From: Neolentinus lepideus HHB14362 ss-1
Lineage: Eukaryota > Basidiomycota > Agaricomycetes > Gloeophyllales > Gloeophyllaceae
Assembly (NCBI GenBank): GCA_001632425.1
Contig: KV425628.1
Span: forward strand, 62,001-126,000
Reading direction: 5' to 3'
Length of the DNA stretch: 64,000 bases
Positions 11,590 to 22,411 of the stretch are shown here, piece after piece. The stretch's first letter is position 1. Each line of letters opens with the position of its first letter. Below the pieces are notes generated by a model. It was not told where the DNA came from. It saw only the letters and a program-made list of their open reading frames with translations, and did not search any database. A program made the position numbers and the translations under genes.

Positions 11590-12309
11590 CGGTCGCATGT
11601 AGACCCTCGCAAATTGCATGCGGTTGTGGTACAGATTTTGATGCGCAATGTCTCAGGCGTCTGCATGGCCTCTTGTCAGCAGCAACAGACAGCAATGATA
11701 TTCGTACCTTCCCTGTCATGAAACTGAGCAAGACTGACAGCTGCATCTGATAAATGATTCTTATTGCTTCACCCCATGCGATTGCCCTATCCCGTAACCG
11801 CGGAAACGATTACAAATTGGTCATGGCTACGGTGTGCGCGTGCAGCCAGTGCACACAAGCGATAGCACGAGTCGTGAAGAAACCGACAAGATCTTCTTTC
11901 AGATCATGAAACGTCCTAGAAAAACGCAAAGAAAAAGTATTCAGCAAAGTGGGAAGAACTATCTGGCCAACAGGCAGCAACATTTAGCAAACAGGAACGT
12001 AAGTATTATAATCGAGCACATCAGCTATAAGGATATAATGCAAAGCCAAGGGAACACTAACGCTTCACATCCGGATCACAGTCACCCTGCAATGAGAGTA
12101 AGACGTCTTCGATACATCGGAATGAGATGCGAATAAGTTAGTCAAGCCATCACTATCCCACAACAAACACAAAGGCCAAGAAGAAGCACAGTAAAAACAG
12201 GGATGCAGATTGGGGTATAAGTTTCGATTCCAAGGGTTGTCCAGAGGCACCGCAGTCCTTAGTCCCATGCGCATGTGTTCTACCAGCGTAGCAAGACATC
12301 CCTACAACT
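11590..12309. other. Convergent intergenic region
   Basis: Lies between the 3' ends of the epoxide hydrolase (+) and mucin (-) genes. It should hold both 3' UTRs; I see no further gene. Confidence 0.55.
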
Positions 12310-15309
12310 CTACCAATTCATGCTGCTCTCCCGCAAGATAGGCGCAGAGATTGCACCGGGTATAACCGGGCGACGCTCCCTCATGCCCTCAGGACTGAGA
12401 CGGCTGTCATGCACCTCTCCTTGCTGTCTCTGTCCACCGAATCCCCGGAGCGAGTCTTCAGCGTAGTAGAAGCTGCGGCGGCGTTCGCCGCCGAGACTGT
12501 CGCGATCGAACTCGTGGTCCGCAGGAGGCATGCCAGCAGGGTTGGGATCGGATAGACGACGGTGGGCAACCTCCTGTCTCTGTTTGACTGAGCGGTAGAC
12601 GAGGTAGCCCAGGACCAGCAGGGTGACCCCACCCAGCGCGCTGACAATACCTATGATAGCATTCTCGCGGACTTTGCTCGATCCAGATCGCGAGGAGCTG
12701 CTCGAGTTGGAAGAACCTGTAGACGAGCCAGAACTAGAGCCCCCGTTGTTGGGATCCTGGTACGTTGTCACTGCAAACGAACTGTCGACATGAGCAGCGA
12801 GTTCAGCCGGTAGACCCGTAGTGCCAGTGTAGAAGGCGGATTGCTTCGCCTTGATTTGCGCAGCAAGATCATCGACAAGGTTAGAAGGAATGTAACCTAG
12901 CCACATTGTTCCGAGCTGGGCAACGTCCTGGGGAGTGTGATACGTCTCCGGTACATATACCTGCAAGGCGAAGGTCATCACCTGGGAGTCTACAATTCCG
13001 CGTCAACACGAAGGGGAATACGTCGAAAAGAACATACGACGCGCACCAGAAATACTCAAAGCCGACTCTAAGCACTGGGGAAACCCGGAGAATATCTGAC
13101 TGGAAGCCATCCACTGCTGTGATACGAACTGCCAGTTCAGGCCGGAGTCGAAGAGGATACTGATCATCGTAAATCCTGACGTGTCAACATTCGCTGCCAT
13201 AGGCGTCGACGGGAAAATCCTTCCAGGCAAATCGGATGGCAGAACCACAGCGGAGGGGCTAGCAGTCGGCGTCGCGACTTTCGTGATTGAGAGCGTCGTC
13301 GCGGGCGCGTCGGGATTAGTCTGCGTGCTCGACGCACTTGAGCTAGAGCTCGTAGCAGAATTGAAGAACAGTGAGGTCTGCGTGATGTACGAGGGTAACG
13401 GAGCCAGCGAGAACGTGGTCGTAGCGTTAGATGACGACGATGCACTGGACGAGCTCGCGGTGATGGTGGTCGAGACCGAGTGGTTCAAGCTGCTGCTCAC
13501 GCCAGTGGGGAAGCTAATTGTCACGGTACTACTGGTGCCATTAACGCTACCAGAGATCGTAGAACTGAAAATATACGAAGGTTAGAATTTCGGAGACGCA
13601 AAGAAGTGAAATGCATACGTGAACGTAGTCGTCGCATTGCCAGACACACTAGTAATCACAGTTGTGGACGCAGAGGACGTGATCGTACCGGTAGTGGTAG
13701 AATTGATTGAGCTTGATGAGGTCGACGTTGCTGACACGACAGTAGTAAATGTCGACGAACCAGACACCGACGTGATAGTCGATCCAGAAGCAGTTGAAGT
13801 GAGCGAACCAGATCCGGACCCGCTCGACGAGGCAGAACTTGTCGCGCTCTGGGTCGATGTGACAGTCGAGCAGCCCAAAGTCAGGCCCAGAGCGACGTTG
13901 CAGGCAGTTGTTGTCACAACGGTACTCGATGCGCTGCTAGTCGGGGATGTAGAAGTGGCGCTAGTCAGGGTACCGCTGCTCGTGTCCGTAGGACTGACAG
14001 AGCCTGAAAACAAGGAGGAAGTGTCGCTCGGCGCACTGCTCGTAGACGTCTGTGAGACGGAGGAGCAACCGATGCCCAAGAGGTTGTTGCAGGACGTGGA
14101 GGGTGCCACAGAGCTGCTCAGCGCACTGCTCGTAGGCGTCTGTGAGACAGAGGAGCAACCGATGCCCAAGAGGTTGTTGCAGGACGTGGAGGGTGCCACG
14201 GAACTGCTCGGCACACTGCTCGTAGGCGTCTGCGAGACGGAGGAGCAATCGATGCCCAAGAGGTTGTTGCAGGTTGTGGAGGTTGCCACGGGGCTACTCG
14301 CCGCACTGCTCGAAGGGGAGCTCGTATCAGTGGGGGTGCTGGTTAAAGTAGCAGAGCTGGAGTCCAAGGTAGACGACGTAGAGCTGTCCGTCACGGTAGG
14401 GGTAACAGGCGTGCTAGAGCTGCCTGTAACAGAAGGGGTCGCAGTGGTGCTCGGAACATCAGTGGAAGTAGTCGACGATGACGTGATCGTGGTGCAGCCG
14501 AGAGGAATCAAACCAAGAAGCTTATTACAGCTGGTGGTGACCGGGGCAGTGGACGAGGTCGTCGATGCAGGAGTCGTATTAGTCGGCGCAGCTGTAGTCG
14601 TCGCGACTGTCGAGTCAATGGTAGAGGAAGAACTCGATGTGGCAGTGCCTGAGATGCTTGTGGGATCACTTGACGACGTGATGATCGCAGACGAGCTGAC
14701 ACTAGAGCTGCTGCTCGACGAGGACGAGTCGGAGCTGCTCGAAGTACTGGTCTCGCTCGTACTGGCGCTGGTTGCGCTTGTGCTGGTCACACTGCTACCG
14801 CTGCTAGTGCTCGTACCTGTCACAGAGGAACTCGAGGACGAAGAATCGCTCGAGCTGGACGTCAAGCTAACCGAGAAAGACGAGACTGCAGACGAAGAGG
14901 CAGATGAACTGTCCGACGTCGACAACGTCGTGGAGGATGAGGTAGGTGGCGGGATGGAAGGAAAGATACCTAAGTCTTGCCCAGCACCTGAGAGAGAAAG
15001 TAAGTTCAGTAGGCATGATGGGACCGAGGCAGCCAATGTCACTTAAATGCGACCACGGGAATTATCCTACTTACCTGCTACGCCTCCACCAAGATCACCA
15101 ACAGCACCACCCGCGCCTCCCAATATATCGCCAAGGGCCCCCGGAATATCGAGCCCACCGTCTCGAGGCATCACACCGCGCTTCACTTTCTTCATGCCCA
15201 CGGACCGCCTAGCATGGGCGCCCAGCGACGAGGAATGGGAAGCATCGGCAGAAAACAAGCAAGAAGATGCGAGAATAGCAACAATAAAGCAGAGCTTGGC
15301 AGAGTACAT
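12310..15309 (-). CDS. MSB2-like signalling mucin (single-pass osmosensor type)
   Basis: Minus-strand exons 15309-15075, 14987-13619, 13564-13047 and 12989-12310 give 933 residues. Residues 1-24 are a signal peptide (MYSAKLCFIVAILASSCLFS). Next is a basic stretch with KR/RR sites and a Gly-rich GGAGGAVGDLGGGVAG. A huge Ser/Thr mucin region follows, from about residue 90 to 600, with a 30-residue tandem repeat. A conserved extracellular block comes next (LNWQFVSQQWMASSQIF; FALQVYVPETYHTPQDVAQL; LGYIPSNLVDDLAAQIKAKQ), then a transmembrane helix (AIIGIVSALGGVTLLVLGYL) and a cytoplasmic tail of about 80 residues. Family knowledge: this order matches Msb2/Hkr1 mucins, which signal through Cdc42 to the filamentation/HOG MAPK pathways. 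The block before the membrane resembles the Hkr1-Msb2 homology domain; this is my reading of the pattern. Confidence 0.75.
14031..14300 (-). repeat. 90-bp in-frame tandem repeat in the mucin
   Basis: Three exact-period 90-bp units start at 14031, 14121 and 14211, with partial similarity on both sides. Each encodes 30 residues holding the core CNNLLGIGCSSVSQTPTSS. Related single copies (CNKLLGLIPLGC, CNVALGLTLGC) flank the array. Period and phase preserve the frame. Confidence 0.9.
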
Positions 15310-16135
15310 TTGTCTAGACGGAAGAGATATGGTTTTCGAAATATATGTGCTGAAGAGCCGGACAGCGAGACACCGTAAACGGAGTCCGCCAGAAGAACGA
15401 ACGTGGTAGTGCCGCTATGCAACGCAGCAAGCGGAGGACGTGCAAAGACCAGAGCTTTTGGAGGAAAAGAGAGACGAAGAGAGCAGAAGGGATAAATAGC
15501 GTCGAGACGGGGAAGCGTGGCGGCAGTACTACTGCGCCTGTTTTAGCAATTGCCTTCTGATGAGATCCGTTTTACCTTGGTGCCTTGGATTCGCCTCACT
15601 CGTCCAGCGGCTCATCAACGTTCAACAGTTGAAAGGACAGTAGTCGTTGTCTTTGCCTGCTTTTGGCTGAACGCGCAGTTGAAAGTCCTAGAGGGGATTT
15701 TCACAATCCCAGAGCACTGAAGACCGCAGCAGTACTCTATTTCGTTGGCAATTCAACCTAGTTACCATGGCTATTCCTGATAGGTCCATCATAACGACCC
15801 AGTCCAGAATACGACGGAATGACATCTGCACGCTGATGCTCTGCGTGATATCAACGGGACGTTCTCACCCGACGTGCTCAGAAGTACATAGTTGACCTAT
15901 ATATTACTCCAAACTCCAGACCATCTCGGATTCACCGGACACTGCACCATGATTTGTTCACGATGTACCTAAGTAGATTCGCGAGTTCCAGTTCGAACCG
16001 AAGATCCCATCAACCCCGTCGGTGATATCTTGCTTGATGCATAATGGCATGACAGTAGGCATACATAGTGAATGGATAAGCCAGGGAGTACACAACGTAG
16101 ACAGAGCAAAGCATAAGACGGCAGTATCTACCAGA
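15310..16135. other. Intergenic, mucin promoter and uL23 3' region
   Basis: About 0.8 kb upstream of the mucin start and downstream of the uL23 stop. No gene or repeat is supported. Confidence 0.5.
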
Positions 16136-16862
16136 TTAGATGAAGCCAATCTGGTAGGATTGCGTTTCATTAGTTTGGCATGAGATCCGAATGACGCCTA
16201 CGCACCTTGTTGGCAACGTCGAGAGCGTCGTGGTCCGCAGTCAACCGCACGTACGCCTTCTTCTTACCATCGGGCCTACAAACGCGCAATTAGTATACCT
16301 ATTAGCAAGTGTTGACCCGGAAAATGCAGTCGAAGGGTCGAGTTTAGTACAGACTATGATACTTACCGGATGAGAGTGTTAACCTTGGCGGCTTGAACAT
16401 CCCAAAGCTTCTTCACTGCATCCTTGATCTGGCGCTTGTTCGCCTTGATGTCAACAATGAAGACAAGGGTGTTGTTCTCCTCAATCTTCTTCATCGCAGA
16501 CTCGGTATTCAGAGGTCTAAACAGCATCTAAGAGAAAACACACAAATGTCAAGCGAATGAAACTTACTGCACAACGGTCCGGAACTGATCCATACGCGGC
16601 GCATGGGGAATACTCTTTCTTGGGTACTTGGGGTCTCGAGCAAGGCGGAGGGTCTTGGGACGGTGGAAGGAAACGGATGTCCGCGTCTTACGCGACGAGT
16701 GGGAGTTGGTGCCCTGGAGCGCAGCCTTCTTGGCCGCCTTCGCCTTGACGGACGGGTTGGAGGCGGTAGATTTTGCTAAACATACAGTCAGGCAGAGTCG
16801 CAAAACAAGGCTGTATTCATACATTTGCCGGTCTTGCCCTTCGCACTCTTGGTGGTGGCCAT
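16136..16862 (-). CDS. RPL25: Large-subunit ribosomal protein uL23 (L25/L23a)
   Basis: Five minus-strand exons: 16862-16823, 16775-16568, 16516-16367, 16275-16206 and 16150-16136, giving 160 residues. The N-terminal 60 residues are Lys/Ala rich ([20 protein letters not shown]), the usual nuclear import and rRNA-binding arm. The conserved core follows: [77 protein letters not shown], ending [12 protein letters not shown]. Family knowledge: uL23 sits at the exit of the ribosomal tunnel and docks signal recognition particle and chaperones. The last exon is only 15 bp and encodes the universally conserved IGFI plus stop; without it the protein would lack its C-terminus, so the split is well supported. 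First-intron position directly after the short basic start is common in ribosomal protein genes. Confidence 0.95.
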
Positions 16863-18377
16863 TTTTGTGTCTGAGGAAAAACGGACAAAGTTAACCTCGT
16901 GTTCTGACGTCTTTGAAGAGAAAGTGCTGAAGGAGTGGGAACGCAGAGTGTCTCTGCATGTCATCCAATGAAAGAAGGCTCCCTCCTTCCACCTCCCCTG
17001 TCTCGAGCTCTCTGCCATGCTGCCAAACCATAGCCAAAGTCCAGCGTCATCCATCCCCGAGACCATCCATCCATCCCCCTCCGTCGTTCTTCCTGCCGTT
17101 CCACCCAAACAGACGAACTCCAGAGCGCTCCCAAAGCATCTCAGAGTACCCTAGATCAAGAATAACGCTCACCTTGAGAGAACCGACCGAGGATTAGGGG
17201 ATATTATCGTCTAAATTTCGCGAAGGCAAGCGTTTCGACGCCCGTGAGAAAGGTTTCCACGTGGGACGCCAAATCTGGCTCTTTGGAGTCTTCCTGTTCT
17301 TTCAATCTCTAGCTGACAATAATGTGTAGCTGTGATTGATACGTTCGTCTCTGTCCTTCCATCTGATAGTGTTTCAGATAACGGCACTGTCTTTGAATGC
17401 AAGGACTTATAACTTCACATCTATATGCTAGCGGCCAGCATAGTATTCAACCCTAGGACCAGCGAAACTACGTCTCAACCCACGAACTGGGATTCAAACA
17501 CTATCGGGAGCTTCATCATTTGTCTCCTTGCATAGACTGTGATCAAGCCATCTCATGATGTGATCACAAGTAGTTGTCGGACCTCCTGTGCGCAAATTCA
17601 CGGGGCAGAGGAGCGTACCGCTGCGCAGGAGATCTTCATTCCCATTTTTTGCGAGGTGGGTAAATGAAGCTGATGTCATATATGGACGGTGTTGCCTCTA
17701 CCGTACTTCTTAACTCTCCGTAATGCAAACTGAAGTGATAGACCCAAACCAACTCCTTCAGTGTACTGCTTTGTGGGCAAATTTTCCGCCTGTGCTGTGG
17801 TGTTAAAGATAGCTGGCCAGTGAGCTCACTGCTTCTCATCATACTGACCGACGGTGCGTGTTCTGCCATCTCCTCGAAGGCGGGGTTCTGTTCCTTCATC
17901 ATGATTGGCCTGTCATTTCCCATGGCAATACCACCTGTGCCCCAATGGTCCGAACAAACCCAGCGCCTAAGAGACGCGGGCCCAGCTTGAATGCACCGCG
18001 TGCTATATATGCCTGTCATCCGACACGGGGGAAGTCCCGGTCCTCCACTTTCTTTCTATGTCAAAGGGACTATGTTGCAGGCGATATACGAAGACTATGC
18101 GAGCATGTTGAGCATGCTCGATTTGAATCCTTCTCTGGCTGCCACCGCCAATGGGACTGCGTCTCACAGAGGGACTCTATGGCCCTGTGGATTTTACTTG
18201 GGGATGGAGGAACTGTTACCCCATACCTTCCGCGGTTTTAAGGAGCACATTATCCCCCTCGACAATCATAAGTGCCGGGTGGATAGTAAGGGTGTCGCGG
18301 TCCTGGTTAGATTGCTGTGAGTGGACTTCCATCATGTTCCGTCTACGCCGCCTCTCAAAGTCATAAATCACAGGACC
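16863..18377. other. Intergenic stretch between uL23 and the 7-TM gene
   Basis: About 1.5 kb. The left part is the uL23 promoter, with CCATC-type pyrimidine repeats near 17040-17090. Open frames at 17636-18019 (-) and 17991-18320 (+) show no known motif and no splice support, so neither is called. Confidence 0.45.
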
Positions 18378-20129
18378 ATGCAGCGACTGTACATGGCCGT
18401 CGTGATAGGCAAGTCTAGTTCTGCTGAAGGACTTGCCAGATACTTAGTTCGTAGTTATCCTGCTCCATGATCATGCCGTCACGCTTCTTCACGAGATCAC
18501 AACGATCTGGCAACGGAAGCAAAGCCTCGTCACTCTGCTGTTTTTTCTTGTAAGTACACCACAAGACTATCGCCTTTCGCGGCTATTAACGCTGGTGTAC
18601 AGAATCGCTACATTCCAGCGGGTCTGTATCTCGTGATAGGGATAAGTGGGCAATCAGCTTGTCCGCTTTCTTAACAGAGTTAAATATGACATCCAGGCTT
18701 AGGGACGCCAGATATGTCGACTATGGTCCGGGATTCCAAGCTCGGAATAAGCTTTACTCTGTAATTGACATTTCTTCTTGATTAGTTTTGCGGTGTAGCC
18801 TTGCCACGAATCGCCCCCGCCCTCATCATCTTCAGCGACGCTATCATCGGAAGTACGTATCCTGACATGGTCCTCGGCATATTGACACGGTGACGCGCCT
18901 TTGAAGTTCTCCTGATGCTCAAGGTTCGCGCTCTGTGGAAGGACAAAATCAACACCACAGTCGCATGGATGATCGTTGGGACGTACGCCATCGAATTAAC
19001 CGCCGGTATCGTAAGTGACCTCGGCGGCTGCTCCAATAGCTTCATCTCTAACCTACCCAAGATGGTCGCTGTGAAGCTCATCGGAGGAGGACCGATCTAT
19101 CCCAGTGTCGGATGTTTCTTGGTGTTTGCCCAGACGTGCGTAGGACATTCCATTCTCTCACTGCATGTGCTGAATCATTAGGAGCTAGAAATGACATGCA
19201 GATGCGTGCGTTGCTCGTAGCGGCTGTAATAGAATAATCGCACTTACGTGTTGGTTGTTACAGGCCTCATTACACTCTGGTTCGCAAACATAGTGTTTCA
19301 CGTGATGATCTTTCTCTGCACTCTGAAGCGGATTATCATTGCTCGCTACGAAAGTACTCAGGCACTCTTGGGGACTGTATTGCTTCGCGATGGTGTGTGC
19401 ACAACTTATCTAGCCATGTGTCAATTTTCTGACATACAGAATGAAGGTGTTGCCTACTTTCTGTGAGTACGACATTCGTCAATGTGGGAAATACTATGTT
19501 GAAATCAGTTCAAGTGTGGTAATGACGACCAAGATGACAAACTTGACTCTCCTGGTGGTAAGTCAGTTGTACATTTGCTGTGCATGGATACATGGAGAAA
19601 ACTGTTCCTAGTTTCACGTAGGTGCTCGACGAGATGTGGATACCTTTGGCTATGACATCCATTCTCGTAGCCAGAGTATAATTCGGTCAATTGGGCATTC
19701 AGCCATGTGTACGTGCCTTCAGACTACCGAAAGCACATACTCACAAAATGTATGCTAGCTTCGACGTGAGCCGCGGCTGAACTTTAGCACAATCGTCATT
19801 AAACCCGTTCCTAGGTCGTGTTGACTTCGCGCTTCCTGCTCAACCTCCGTCAGGCTCTTGGTTCAAGCGACATCGATCACATCGTATCTGAGCCTGTTAT
19901 CGACATCTCCGCCAAGCACAAGAACTACGACAAAGAAGCTACTCTCCTTTTCCTTGAGGAAGACAACGAACGAGAGGAGATGCCCAACACAATCGAGATG
20001 CTCAAGCATATCTTGCGTGAAGAAGGGTACCCTTGGAGGATTCTAAACTCGTCGAAGCTGACTCGGAATCCTACTCATCCTGCCGCGAAGGGACATTGTC
20101 GACGCAGTAGGAGACGCTATTCAGTATGA
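18378..20129 (+). CDS. DUF6533-like seven-transmembrane protein (model incomplete, possibly decaying)
   Basis: Several spliced pieces match the DUF6533 membrane family of mushroom fungi in order. Exons 18378-18401 and 18448-18549 give a first helix running into LLHDHAVTLLHEITTIWQRK, the hallmark first-loop motif. 18603 onward gives NRYIPAGLYLVI. About 18800-19010 gives a helix ending ILLMLKVRALWKDK. 19263-19400 gives LTLWFANIVFHVMIFLCTLK and LLRDG. The last exon near 19815-20129 gives VLTSRFLLNLRQALGSSD and an acidic tail. I could not fix every splice between 18637 and 18800 or between 19466 and 19815 without meeting stops, so the gene may be degenerate or have unusual splice sites. Family function is unknown; these proteins are expanded in Agaricomycetes. 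Boundaries are approximate. Confidence 0.5.
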
Positions 20130-20564
20130 TCCCCAACGGCATTAGCCCAAAGCAGCGGCCGCTAGATGTTCGGTCATTATTTATGCAGGGCCACGAATAC
20201 GAACTGGTTTCTGCCTTCGTTCACTTCGTCTATTTTATGAAAGCAATTATCTAGAAGATATGTCGCCTCCATGTAACATTTAGACAATGTAGCATCACAA
20301 ACATAAAGGGGCACAATACCACTGTAGGGGATGATCATTGATACGGGACAATTAAGGTGCTGAACTAAATCTTGCGCGAGCCACCGGGACCTGATTACCA
20401 GTCTACTCCTTGCTGCCCCATTCGAATCGATGACGTCCATATAATGAGAACCGGTATTCACTAGCACTAAGAAGAGTGCGCCGGACGTCTAACAAGGGGC
20501 TGCGAAGGTTTGATATGAGAATCGAGCACTCATCTACGAGACACTAGGTCAATGTAGTGTAACC
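20130..20564. other. Convergent intergenic region
   Basis: Lies between the 3' ends of the 7-TM gene (+) and the RPAP3-like gene (-). No gene is supported. Confidence 0.5.
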
Positions 20565-22069
20565 TCAAAGTCCTTCCCAGGTCCCTCCGCCAACATCCTC
20601 CCACACCTGTTTCGCCACAACTTTCTCACTCCGACTCATGAGCATCAACACGATGCTAAATCGAGGCACTCGCGCGAGGCTCAGCATGTACTGCCGCACG
20701 TCCTCCTTTACGTTACCCGGTATACCAGGTACACGTATTATATGGAGGAATGTCGTGAGCATTGACACGAGCAGCGTCGGCTCGAGTGAGGTCTGGAAGA
20801 GAGAGGAGAGCGAGATCGGGGGTATTTGCTGCGGCGACACAAACACTTCAGTTATTCTGTTTCTCACCAATGTCAGGGAGTAGATGCGTACTGTCAGGAT
20901 GTACCATCGTTCCTCATTTGTCTCCGCAGACTCCCATTCCCTCGTGAACGCAAATAGCGTGAGCGGGACCTTGGTCCCTGTGGGTGAGATCAGAGTAGCT
21001 GGTTGTGGTAGTTTAGCACTAGCACTTGGCGATGCAGCAGCTTTGTCCTGCTCCTTGGTCCTAAAAATACGATGGTCACCAGAGGACCGAAATATACCGC
21101 CGCCAGCGGCACGACTGATTTTAGAACTGTCGCGAGCTTGTTTGGCATCTTTGAATGAAACCGGTTTGGGTGGCGCCGACGATGGTGCCTCTACAGCTGA
21201 TGCGATAGCAGGGGATATAGCCGTGGTAGGGTTAGATGACGAAGACGCGGGAGTAAGAGGTCTGGTCGAGATTGGTTTCATCAAGTCATCCCCTCCGGAG
21301 GTAGTGAGGTCAGGCTGTAACGATGCCCGAGTGTTTCGTGGCTGGGTAGATGTGCCTGATGTTTCTGGTTCCACGACTGTAATCGGCACGCGGCGACGTC
21401 GTGTTTTTGAAGGCGGGGATGGGGAAAGGGGTGGAGGAGGCGGGGTAGAGGTAAGGGTAGCCTTCTGGAGAAGAAGGCTCGCGCAATGCTAAAGGATGGT
21501 CCAAGTCGCTACTTACCGTGCGTACTTTGGCATTCTCGTGAGCTTTTTGCATTAACTCTTGCGCTTTCTTGAGTTCCAGTTTCACGGACTCGTTCGAGGG
21601 CTCGAGCCGCAGCGCGTGCTGAAGATCTGATGTGGCATTCCCATGACAGTGTTAGACACAGAAGAAACGGGGACGAACCATTCTGCGCCTCTGCAAACTT
21701 TTCCAGACCGACCCTGGCTTGCCCCCGACGAAAGTAGGCCTTTGCGTTCTTCGGACTTAAGTTCAGGACGGTTGTGCAATCGCGCTCCGCATCAGCATGT
21801 CTGATCAGATAGACATAAGTGACATGGGGGAGATATCTCGGGGGAACACGTACTTGCCTAGTTTGAGATATGTTGCAGCACGGTTCAGAGGGAAAGTGGG
21901 GTCCTTAGAATCAGCGAAGATGGCGGATGTGTAGTGACCGATCGCAGTAGGATAGTCTCCGGATTTGAATGCTGCGTTTCCCTGGTATGAGAGTCAAATG
22001 CCAGTCGAATTCGGAATTCTGCAAAATACACACCCTTTCTTTGGCCGCTTGAGCTGCAGTTGACGCCAT
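20565..22069 (-). CDS. RPAP3-like TPR co-chaperone
   Basis: Minus-strand exons 22069-22034, 21981-21854, 21800-21679, 21626-21517 and 21464-20565 give 431 residues. Residues 1-125 form three TPR units: AKERGNAAFKSGDYPTAIGH, DPTFPLNRAATYLKLGKHAD, and NAKAYFRRGQARVGLEKFAE followed by LQHALRLEPSNESV. These carry the carboxylate-clamp pattern used to bind Hsp90/Hsp70 tails. A Pro/Ser-rich linker follows, then a C-terminal domain from about residue 280 (PLTLFAFTREWESAETNEER, a middle with LVSMLTTFLHIIRVPGI, and the end LARVPRFSIVLMLMSRSEKV) that fits the RPAP3 C-terminal domain. Family knowledge: RPAP3 works in the R2TP complex with Hsp90, Rvb1/2 and Pih1 to assemble RNA polymerases, snoRNPs and PIKK kinases; budding yeast keeps only the small Tah1, so the long form is informative. 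Confidence 0.88.
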
Positions 22070-22411
22070 CGGAGATGGGATTTATGACGCCGAACAACTG
22101 CCACGTCTACAAAACAGTCTCTCCTCGTACTGCTTTCAGGATTGTTGCCGGCTGTCGACGCCGCCTAGAGTAAATTTGACCGGTTAGTAGGTGATGATAG
22201 ACAGTGGTAGACGGCAAGTCGCGTCGGGCGTGAAAGGTCCCGCGTACTGTGGTGTCTGGGTGCTGCCCATCTACATAATACGTCTTGAACGGCTCACGGA
22301 GCTCGTGTTTTTCATTTGAATGTAGGGTTGATTGTCAATAAGACATGGGTTCAAGCACCGGTGATTCGACTAGCCCCTCCATCCCCCATCGTACGCGTCC
22401 TTTGTGCACCA
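22070..22411. other. Divergent promoter region, RPAP3-like and DUG2
   Basis: About 340 bp between two divergent starts. No further gene or clear box is seen. Confidence 0.5.

Noticed and set aside
13619..15046. 475-codon open frame on the plus strand opposite the mucin
   Set aside because: It mirrors the Ser/Thr-rich codons of the minus-strand mucin (AGC, TCG, ACG), which read as Val, Asp, Leu and Glu in reverse. It lacks motifs and splice support, whereas the minus strand gives signal peptide, repeats and membrane helix.
17636..18320. Frames of 110-127 codons before the 7-TM gene
   Set aside because: Neither strand gives a recognisable protein or a splice path into the downstream membrane gene.
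20884..21492. 202-codon frame on the plus strand opposite the RPAP3-like gene
   Set aside because: Lies antisense to the conserved C-terminal domain and linker; composition is that of a mirrored Ser/Pro region.
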